Below, piece after piece: positions 51,201-63,200 of a DNA stretch of 64,000 nt (the stretch's first letter is position 1; each line of letters starts with the position of its first letter). The notes below the pieces were generated by a model. The model was not told the origin of the DNA. It made no database searches and worked only from the letters and a program-made list of their open reading frames with translations. Position numbers and translations under genes: made by a program. The stretch comes from Metopolophium dirhodum (taxonomy: Eukaryota; Arthropoda; Insecta; Hemiptera; Aphididae). The stretch is taken from NCBI RefSeq assembly GCF_019925205.1, contig NC_083562.1, positions 1,364,001 through 1,428,000 on the forward strand, written 5' to 3'.

Positions 51201-54200
51201 ATATTGTTCACAATCTGACAGGTGTTACACGTATCATATTATATGAACTCTATAATAAATTGCGTATTATTTATGCAAATTAAATATTGGATCTACCCAT
51301 TATTAATAATTTATCATAACATGTTGTGTTTGCGTTAAATGTCGAACTGGATTCTTTGGATAATGTAAACTGATATTTTTTTCGGACCAATAAATATTCA
51401 TATTGTAATTATTATAAATTTAAAACCACGTTTTTTTCATATTTTGTTATTAATGTATAATATATTTTACATTTTATCGGGGGCAGTAAAAACGTTTTTG
51501 GTTTTATTTTTCTAATTAAAGAATAAAAACATTTCGATAAGCTTTCAATTCTAAACCAATGAGCTTATAATTTATTGAAATAGTCCTTTTTAAAATGGAG
51601 ATTTTTAACAAGTGTATTGAAGATATTTTTGTGTAAGACGTCTTAGACGTACTTTCAATATTACTCTGATATAAGAATGAAGTAATGATAAATGTTTTAA
51701 ATTCTGCATCTAAGTAATTGGATACTAGTACGTTTTTATTTTGAAACTAAAAAAAAATAAAAAGCTGATACAAGAGTTTGACTTATGAACTCTGGGTTAT
51801 GTTTGTTACATTATTAGTACTATTATAACAATACATTTTAAAACAATGCTATAAGACCACTTATTTTGGCAAACGATAATGAGATAATTTAAAATAAAAC
51901 GACATTTGTTTAAATTTGTTAATATTTTAAATACTCATCAGTGTTAATGCTTACACTTACCCAATTAGGACACCGATAAAAGACTATGTCGTGGTACCAA
52001 TTTGACTTGATTTACATTGATTTTCCCATAGCTCAATAATATATTAATATACATTAAATGTATTAAAGGACTAGCCCCCTTAATAATTTATTCATCAATT
52101 TAGCAACCTTTGTAAATCTTTTAAAACACCCATTTTTAGAGTAAAATTGATATTTACAAACGTTATTGGGTATCTAATAAATTTATATATTTATTGGTTT
52201 GTTCAATATTCAAAATATAATAACATTGAACAATGTTTTGCGTTTTTTAAAACTATTGTTTGAGAGTTATAACTATAATTATTAATCTAGTATAAATAAC
52301 TAGGTAATGCAATTGTGTAAAACTCCAGAAAATTAGAATCAATTTTTATACAATTTTTAAGTTTTTTAATTTGTCATCATTCAATATTATTTTGTTTTTA
52401 CACATTTCAGTTTCTCCAGTAGTCTGGGTAACGAATCAAATAGTAAGTGCACCACTTGAAACACACGTGCGACTGGAGTGTTTTGTAGAATCGTTTCCCA
52501 ATTCCGTCAATTATTGGTCCAATGAAAAAGGAGACATGATTCTTCAAGGGTAAGTACTAAATACTTATAAGTTATAGTATACATCAATTGTTGAACCATT
52601 AACATTTGCCTATACTTAAAACTGTACTACCCACCTACTCTAAAAAGTCTAAACATGACGATATTTCATACTGGAAAAATAAATATAATAAAAGCATAGT
52701 TAAATATTCAGTCAACTATAAAATTCCTTTTATAAATATTATTAAAAAATATCTACAATGTTAAAAATATTATTTTTACAATTTAACATTTTTATTTTAT
52801 TTTTTTAATATTGCAAGATAATATAATTTACAATAGGTACATATTGATTGACTTTAATAACGTGAACGTTTCACCGTTAAACTATTTGAACTTATAAAGA
52901 ACAAGTTCAACTTACTATTATTTTAATAGAATTACTAACTAAAAAGTTAAAACCGTTGTGTACATAATAATTGTTTAGTGTATAAAGTAAAGTACAACGA
53001 ATAGTTAGTTAACATAAGGTATCTCCGCACGACATATAGAAACCTAATATTAAAACGAATATTTTCGTTAACTTAATTAAAATGTGATGAATTGCCCGTG
53101 TGTGATACAAGATATATTAATTATAAAATCTATAATTTTAATTAAGGGGCTTCAAGCGTTATTTATTAGACATTATTACTCGATTTAAAAAAAAAAGCTA
53201 AACGTGTTCATTTTTTACACGTCTCTTAAGGGCTTATGTGCATACATCAAGAGGTGTGTCATTGTTATCCAACAATAGGTACTTGCAAACTAACAAAACA
53301 ATTCATTGCGGTATTGAATTGTATGTATGTACGCAAACTAGCTGATGAAATTATTATATCCCAGTCATTGTTATAATATATGTGTTAGCGTCAAAACCTG
53401 GCACTCATAATTTATCTACCTATTTGGAAAACAAAAATGTATGCCATGGGAATACCGTTAATCAAAAACCCGATGGTATAAAAGGTTGAAAAACAATCGC
53501 GATTCCCAGTCTTAATTAAGCCGCTTATTTCTTTACTAACACTTGTTTTTGAAACGGAGAAAAATAGTGAAAAGGAAAAAAAAACTACCCTGGAGCAAAT
53601 GGAAAATGCTCTGTTTGCTCGTATAATCTGTTAACAAGATGAAGATGACAGCGCACAGGGTGGGAATGTATATATTTCTTTCTTGTTGTTTATTATTAGT
53701 CGTTCAATAGCTGAGTCGAGTCACGTCGTGCACTCCTTACCATGCAATTAATTACAACGGTCATATTTGGGGGTAAAGGCAAAGGTGGAATTAGTTATCC
53801 AATCAGAATTTCCTGTCTCATCGATCATCTAAAAGAAAAATCTGTTTATTGAAAAACGTAATAAAATATCTGTCAATGTTTTATATAATCACAAAAATAA
53901 GCTGAAATCATGGTATTTTTACGATCGTTTTTGAATTATGTATTCATTTAAAAATTATGCTCGATCTATCAGGTATTTAATATACTCTTTTGACATGATT
54001 TATGGAAAAATTACATGATAGTAATAATATAATATTTCTGGTGATCAATTGGGTAGACTTATGTTATACTCGATATTATAATATATTAAAATATAATTTA
54101 ACATGTTGTTGAATGACAGATACGAGTAAGCTTAATTTATTATCACGTGTATTTTTAAATTTTAAATACAATCATATTATGTGGTATTGTGTAAGAATTA

Positions 54201-57200
54201 AATTAATATAAATATTACACCCGTGTTTCGGCAATTTAGATCAGGTAATGTTTTTATATTAAAGTTATATTTTATTTCAAATTTTCTTGGGCCTATATGG
54301 ATTCCAACTTTATAATAGAACACATTATAGTAATGGTAAACTGGAATTGTAATTTCTGCTCTGATATTCTTTATTAATTATCAGGTTTAAATAGTTAAAT
54401 ATTTATAAAAGTGGAGTGGATTAGTACGATATAATCGTCGAAATTGTGGTTTACTACTTCGCTTAAACTTTAAATGCTCATAATTTATAAATAATAAATT
54501 GTGCTTGGAATATATAAATGTATAAATTAAAATGCACAGACAAGTATTTTCCTTAATGGTAAGAAACTTAGTCATTATAATTGAGAAATAAAACACAAAT
54601 TATAAATCTTAATTAATACAAAAACAAAATGGAAACCAAAATTACTGAAAAACTAAAATCTACGTAGGTACTTCAACTTTTTGTAAATAGTCGTCAGCTC
54701 ACTAAAATATTAACACTTATTGAGATGGTGTGTAAACGGAAAATACTATACATGAATATAATCATTAATGTTAAAAACGGTTTTATTAAATAACTCGTTT
54801 TTGGAAGACAGCAAAAATCACAGAAAATTGTATTTTATACAATATGTCATATATTTGTTTATTTATTTATTTATTTAAGTTTTAAACGGATCAGGTCCAA
54901 TTATATAAATTATAAAAGATAACAGTCATTTGTGAAAAAAAGAACAAAAAACAAAAAAATATCATAAATATTATTATAAACTACTGTTGTATACAATAAA
55001 AGTTGAGCGATTTAATACAGAATGAGTGATTTCAGAGAAGTTCCCTAGTAATGTATAAAATAATTTTTATAATATAAACAGAAGTAATTCGAAACTTTAT
55101 TATTGGTTCAGTCTAATGTTTAAGTTTTTTTTTTCATAATATCAACACTTATTTTAATTCCATGATGTGAAGGAAAATGTTATTTTAAAATTTCAAAGAA
55201 TGCTTATAAAATATTTTTGAGCTAGTGAATATTTATATAAGCAAATAAATTACGAAATGTATAGTATACCACGGTTATGCAGCGTAATATTCAATTTTGT
55301 GCCTAACAATATTGTGTATAATACCAAAAATAAAAAACATGTCAAATTAAAATGTATAGTTATTTATTTTATAGCTTGTGTAGGCCTGTTCTGCAGAAAA
55401 TTTTCATCGCCGCCTTTCGACGTTGTAACAGCGTAAAACTATTATAGTTTAGTTAATTTAATAACTTTTCCATCAGCGCTGCAGAGTGTTCATCTTTAGA
55501 TACACCGCGACTACCTATATGTTGATTGTTTTTAGTTCACCGGGCTAACCTAGCGTGCACTAATCCAAATTAGTGTTTGGATAATTTTAGGTGATCAGTT
55601 TAGGAGCGTACCTCCAGTCGTGGGTTTCAGCGATCAACCCATAGAATTAATAATATAATATAGACAATACCGATAACAATTGCGATATTTCAATCAGACG
55701 TCCAAAACGAAAAAGCGTTTTATTGTCCTGCGCCGAAACAAGTGAGCTTACGCAGATTATTTGCGAGAAATCCATCAGCGAACAATGGGCGAGAACACCG
55801 TTTGAACCCATCATTGACAACCTAAAGTCAGGACGTATTATAATTGTGTAAAGCCCACGCATTTCTACGGTTGTTTGTGAAATGTTTAGGAAGTATAGGA
55901 ACGGATTGTATAATAATATACTAAATACCTAATATATAAGTCGTGCCATTGAGGAAATATTTTAGATTCTGAGCGGAGCGATATTGATTTTACAACGATG
56001 TGCGTTTTTTATTACAACTTTTGTGCCTGTCCTTTCTGAGCAGTTAAAATGTTCAACTTGTATAGTCAGAGTTGTTTCAAATTGGATCCTATTGGTAATT
56101 GAATGGGGGGGATAGGGGACGACTTACTAACGTATTATTAATAGAAAAATAAATAACTATGGTACCTAGCAACATAAATATAATATCTTCTATAAGTATA
56201 ACACTTGGTCATATCTGGTTGCATACCGTTTCCGCACAGAATCGGTTTTTTTATGCAAAGATTTATCATTGAATTCGAATTTAACACATCCATAGACCAT
56301 AACAGAAATCTATGACGTTTTACCCCCGTGCCTTTTTACTCCCGATTCATTGGATACCCCTCCCCCACCGAACGGGACAATTTTCCCCGCATAAAAATTT
56401 AAAGTAAAAATATCAAACAATAATATTATACAAAACAAATAAATAAATGTACTGTTTACGAGATTTTTTATTAAATAATTTATTGTTGACTTAATATATA
56501 AACATAGGTCAATAATACTTTCATAGAACTTTGGTTTATTAGTACATATAGTTTATAGTTAATGATAATATGATGATCGTACATTTCGGGTAAAACCAAA
56601 GAACCTATTTTCATACCTATGTGTAAAAATAGGTATATATATTATTTCAGGGGGGAATGTCTCAGTCCAGGGATGGGGGGACGGCTAGTAACGCTAAGAT
56701 CCAAGAGTGGGGGAAAGAAATGGGGGGGAGGAAACATCCAAATTCCCCATTACAATGACTTACTCAATGATGAGATAGGTACACTCGACACCTACAACTA
56801 TAATAGCTGCAAAGCGGTCTCTATAATACTCGCCCACTTTTATTAATTTGCGTCACCGTGTGGAGGTCGGATCCGGTTCCAGTAACGAATAACATGAGAC
56901 TTATGAGTTATGGGTCTGACGAAGATGTTAAATCCGTACTCGGTGAGACGACAATTATGTTTTAACGAGCACTGTATCTACCTGTATTTCAGGACCGTGG
57001 ACGAGAGGAACAAATATCGGCTGATAGCATTATATATTATATAATGCATATATTTAGTTAATATTAAGAACGTCCTCCCTAATTACCTAGTGTATTCTGA
57101 TATACTGCTGTGGCAATAATAATGATAATAATATATCGCCATGCGAGAATAATTGCGAATCGCGTGAACAAGTGGAAACAACAACCAAACGAGCGTATTA

Positions 57201-60200
57201 TTATTATTATGGCGTTAACGGCACACCAGTTACCGGGTGATTCGCCGATAACATGGTCACCGCCAATTTTTCCTTTCATTTTAAATCCATTCGAATTCCG
57301 GTTTTTCGAATATTAAACTATGGATCATGATTTTAATTATTTAGATTTTAATTAATATTTAAAAACTACACGTTCCACTACGATTTTCCATCTAGATGAC
57401 GTCAATATTTTCAAATATGTCGATCGATAATAATATATTATACGAGAAAAAAAGGTTTGAGACCCTCCTCTTTAACCCACGGTATAGACAATCTAACAGT
57501 ATACGAAAACATAATAACTATAATATGGTCCTTAATATCATGTTATTGTGATGTGTACTTACGTCTTAAAAACGAGAATTCAAATTTTGGACTCATCGTC
57601 GTCGACGCGGCAGCTGAGTGAACACAGTGGCGGCGCATCACCCCATATAAAACGGTGTTATATATATTGTTATTACGGTGTTGCGTGGATTTACTGAAGG
57701 GGGGGGGGGGGTGAGAAGGGCCGGGAAGAGAGACGAAACGTATATTATACGACCGTTTGATGAATAATCGCCTCGTTTTGTCGCGACGTAATTAAACGCC
57801 GAACATATATCGTGTGCGATTTTCCGGAAATTTCGGTCGCGCGTCCGACACAACAATAAAACACGCGACCATGTGGGGGGGGGGGGGGGGAAGCCCATGT
57901 GTGCTGGCCGGCAGTCGGGCTCACGCACATATTTTCACGCCATTAAACAAGCGCCGCCGCCGCCCTCCGAATGCTCTGCAGCGTGCACAATGTATATACA
58001 TAATAATAATAATATATTATATCGGCGACGACGTATGTTTTGTTATTGTTATTTGTATTTATAATAATAATAATATAAAATATGTGTGCGTATTGTGCGT
58101 GCGGCGCCTACGTGTCTGCCGGTGCGAGGGCGTGAATTTGCGGACGCGTGAAACCGTTTTAACGCGCGTGGCGCCACGGTCGACCGTCATCATTCTTCTT
58201 CCGCGATGCAGTTAGCCGCCACCACACTTTTTATATTTTTATTTTATATTTTTCGCCACATGTCGTTACGTCCCCCACCCACCTCCCTCCACCCCATTAT
58301 CATCGCGGTCCGCACAGAAATAATAATAATAATATTATATGATATATAATGTACGTCCGCACGCACACTGGGCACGCATACACACCCGCGACCCGCGTGT
58401 ATCATACATTATCGAGTTTATATTATATAATATATTATTATTATTGTTGTTATATTGTCGCGCTATAACTCCGACGAGGGGGTCGGAGAGGGTTGGAAAT
58501 CGTCTGTTAAACGATGGTTTTATATAATATTATTATGATATACGACCACCTTTCGGCCAACGCTATACGTATAGCACATAATATTATTATTATTATAATA
58601 TAACGTAGGTATATAATATTATCAAGGTTTCCCGTATATTACGATCGTTTCGAATCTCTCTTGGTCAAGGCGAAGACCACCGGAGCCACCCGGATACCTA
58701 TAACTCGATCCACGGTCGATAATACACCGTTACGAAATGACCACTACGTGTGTAAAACGTGTGGGAAATGATCGAAATTACTTAAACAAAGATTAATATA
58801 AAAAAGCGAGTAAGTGGATGTTGCTCTGCTGTACAGTAGGTTACAAGTGGGTCACTGTATAATGGATTGTATTAAATTTGAATTCAATGATATTATATCA
58901 TTGTATACGAAAAACGATTCTGAGCGGAGACAGTTTGTCAGTCTGGATATTTTATATTGTTATTATATTTTATTATAGCCTGTAAGTTGACTTAATATTA
59001 TAAACCACACCAAAATACCTAAAAATTTTATTTTTATTTTTATTCGGTTAGGTTAATTTATCTATTTTTAGCGGTTTTTGTAATTTGTCGGTGGTTTTTC
59101 CTGTGACATTAAATAACTATTGAAAAAATCGAAAAATGACATCTTTAAAGTACCATCTTGGGCCAATATGCTAAAAGATAAGATACTATATGTAGAAATT
59201 GAAGCATTCCTTCTGGTAGAAATTTTTTGTACAGGATAAAAAAAAAATACACCATTGTAAAACCACTAGATCCCTCGCTCTGCTCAGAATCTAAAACATT
59301 TATTTGGTGGAAGCGTAACAATATTATAGCATAAAAAAACTTCAATAACTGAATAATTTATGACTAAAAGAAACTACCAGTACTGGAACATAAGTAAGTA
59401 TTATAGCAATAAATAATAATTAATATAAAATTAAATTAAATATAAATATTTTCTAATTTAATATGTTGTTGGTACTTACATGTTTTACAGCACCAAGTTT
59501 AATTAAATTTGATTCAAAATATACATTAAATATAATAACATACGGTTTGGTGAAACTTTACAGGCAAATTCTCATTCACGAAGAATTGTTAGATTTACAA
59601 TACATTGTTTTACTGTTAGTCTTATATAAGCCCACACGAGACTACTGAAAACATTAGATAATATATCTACCTACAGTACATTACAAAGTTCATGAAATTC
59701 TGGCGTAAGCCGTGAAAATAACATGCATCAAAAAGCATCAAAACAAATAATGAGTTATAAGTACAACTTACTGACGGAGGAAATTATATTTTATTTTGTA
59801 AAATTGTTTTCTATGCGAAATTAATTCTAATATTACTTTAACGGTACCTATATCAATAGTGATATTCAGAAGACCAGCAAACGAAACATTAAAGGAACAT
59901 TTAAACAATTGATAACTATTTGGTATAATGTTATGAGGTATTTATAATAATATAATAATATGATTCATTCATTTTATCTCGTCATCATAGATTCAAATAA
60001 CTTTAGAACGTTTTTTTACGTTTTTGAGTTAATGGTATAAACAATTGTAAAAAAATAAATAAAGTACTCTTTGTTCTAAACTAGATGCTTAAAATATGTT
60101 TTATATTTTCATTATCGTAGTACCCTAGAGCCTAGTCTTTTTAATATTTTGTATGCATACCGATTTATAAAGTTAGGTATATTTATAAAGCTAGGTATAT

Positions 60201-63200
60201 TATACAATTATGTGAAAATGTTTATTCAAACTCTTTTTCTATTTCTAACCAATGATAATATAATATTATATTATATTGTTTTTGCGAGTACAAATCATTT
60301 TTTTTTTTTAGACATAATTAATACTTTTATGGTTTATAGTTAGGTAATGACTATTGAATTATGATTATTTAGAATTAAAAGTCAAATAAAATAAAATACC
60401 TATTTAATTAACCTTATTATATTAATGTTATCTTTATAGTTTATTTTGTTTTAATAGTGGTATGAATATAATGTGTATATTGAATCAGATTTAAAATAGT
60501 TTTATTATACAAACAAAACAAAAACATGATTTTTTTTTTAACAGTCTAGTTAGTTTTTGAGTTTTTTTATACTTTTACTAATAAATCCTCCATTAAACAA
60601 AGGTATTGTTTATTTATTTTAATTTGAGAAATGGATTTCGACAATAGTTTTGTATAGTTTGTAGTAATAATTTAAATACAATATAATATGAATATAATAG
60701 TATTTCAGGGTCATGAAAGCTCATTAAAATATAATTTACAGAACAAAATAGATAAATTAGACGGAAAATTTGAAGTTTTTTTTTGAGATAAAATTATTCT
60801 GGAAGTACAAACTTTTTATTTATAAAGCACCAAAAGTAATTCCTTTTTCATTTTTTTTCAAATGTAAAAATGGTAAAAAAAAATTCAACCATTATTGTAT
60901 TATTATAATATAAGGATTCCCCATACTTTAAAGCAAGAAAACAACCTTTTAAGATATTAAAACTGTTTTTGCTATTTTCTTTTAAGTGCCTATCTTTGTA
61001 GGTATAAGAATAATATAAAGAAACGAATTGTATTTTGTTCAAACGTTATACTTTTTAAAGCCACTTATTAACTTCTTTCATTTTTATTAACACTGTTTCA
61101 ATGCTGTTTGCATATTACACTAAATAAAATTAATATATGTATTATGTATATTTTATGTTAACCTTTATAACTACTATTTTTATTCCAAGCAACGTCAGTA
61201 ATCATTATTATATTAATGAACACGACAAAATATAAATATATGTTTTACATAAAAATATTATTTTAGAACTTGTTTAAAGTAAGTGTTATTCTATGAGTAA
61301 TATAATATAGTAAGTAATAAAAAAATCCTTTGTTACATTTGTAAACGTCAAAGGTGCTTACAACTTAAACTAAAATATCCTCTTCTTTAATTTGTGAAAT
61401 TTGTTAACATAAATTGTAATTTGTAATAACAAAAATATATAAAAATAAAGTAAAAATGTGCTAACAAAATATTTTGATTACAAATAAAATTAATATTATA
61501 AAATTCTAGATTCATTTTCACATAGATATAATCTACAAATTACGATATAAAATTATTAATTAATTTTGTAATATATGATGATATAACGTATTGATTTCGA
61601 TGTGAAAAATAGTATGTCTCAGTATGTATCAAATATGTATTTATAATAAAACGGATCATAAACTACAACGGTGTACTCGGCCACTTAGTGTCTACAATAA
61701 TCATATGAGGGTGTCCGTGGTGATTCCAGAAATTTATAAACTTTAAAGTACCTATAACATTTTTAGTTCCAATTTGTAGTTTAGAAAAACAAATTAGTTA
61801 TGATGGTATGATGTTTTGTATATTAAAATAAAAAAAATGCTATATTAAAAAGAGTACTCTTTTAGTCTTTTAACAAGGCCCCTGGTATTACGAAAGTTAA
61901 TGAACACTGGTCTGATCCATCGTGATTTGTAAATGTTTCAGTATATTGATTAATGAATAAAATATGTACGTGTAACTCATCTTGTTTTGTGTATGATTAA
62001 TGGATATATACAAATTAAATTAAATGTACTCCTAAATAAATTAATTTTATATTTATTTGAATTAATAACTGAACTAAAATCGTTATATTTATATTGTAAT
62101 ACTGTCATAAACAATCATAACATATTATAATATTCACCATAATTTAACTTTAAAATATCTTTTATTTTATTCGTTAGTTAACTAAAATATTTCAAATTAT
62201 TAAAAATGGAATAAAATAATGATGACAAATGTTGTTTACTTAAGTACCTATGTATCGGTTTTCTATTATATAGTTATTTAGTAACACATAATGTATTTAT
62301 ATTTCTGGTTATTGGATTATAACATAAATTATTATATTACCGTCGTAACTTAAGAAGCAGTTAAAACTAATAAATTAGATGGATATTATAGGCAACGTAA
62401 ATATATAATATATTCAAATAGTACCGTACATAATATTATACACTCATTTATATTTGATTTTGGTCTTTGAATTTACCGAATTTTCATTTACAACGATTTG
62501 TATATATTTTTTATTTTGTGTATATTATGTATACACGGTTCATAGTAGAACAGAATCATTAGATCAAAAGCATCTGATGCTTTGATTTTAAACTTCAATA
62601 TTATATTTTCTGGTATGAAATCTGGTATCTAGTTGATGTTTTTGGGGATTAAAATTATAAATTCCCAGTAGGTACTTATCAAATATTTGCCATGCTCTCC
62701 GTGGAGATAAGTGCGGTACATCAATATAACCTGTTGTTAAATTTTTATATAGTTAATATAGATGAAAAAAAAAATCAATAATTAAATAAATATAATTATC
62801 ACTTAATATATACTAACTATTATCACTCCACTTTATCGGTATTACATCAGTAACATTGACTAACACAGCGGTTCCCAAAGAGTGCACCGCGATGTCTTTA
62901 CAGGGGCGCTGCTCTACCGAAGAATTTTATATGAATCAAAAATAAATTTGAAACCCCAATCATGGCGCTGACGGAAATAATTACGATTACGTAAATAAAA
63001 ATGTATAAATTATGTATAATTTAAACTAAATAAATATTTTCATATTAAACATCACAATCTTTACTGGTTGTTATTTAATTTTTCTATTTTGTATGATTTG
63101 TCAGAATATGACTTGGGGGAAGGGCACATTGAGGAAACTCTGGTTCAAATAGGGCGATGCGAACTAAAAAACTTTGCAAACCCCTGGACTAACCAATACT

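Noticed and set aside
57814..58215. 133-codon plus-strand frame, longest in the window
   Set aside because: It passes through a 16-G run and AT triplet repeats, has a low-complexity translation and no family resemblance; kept only as part of the CpG-rich island.
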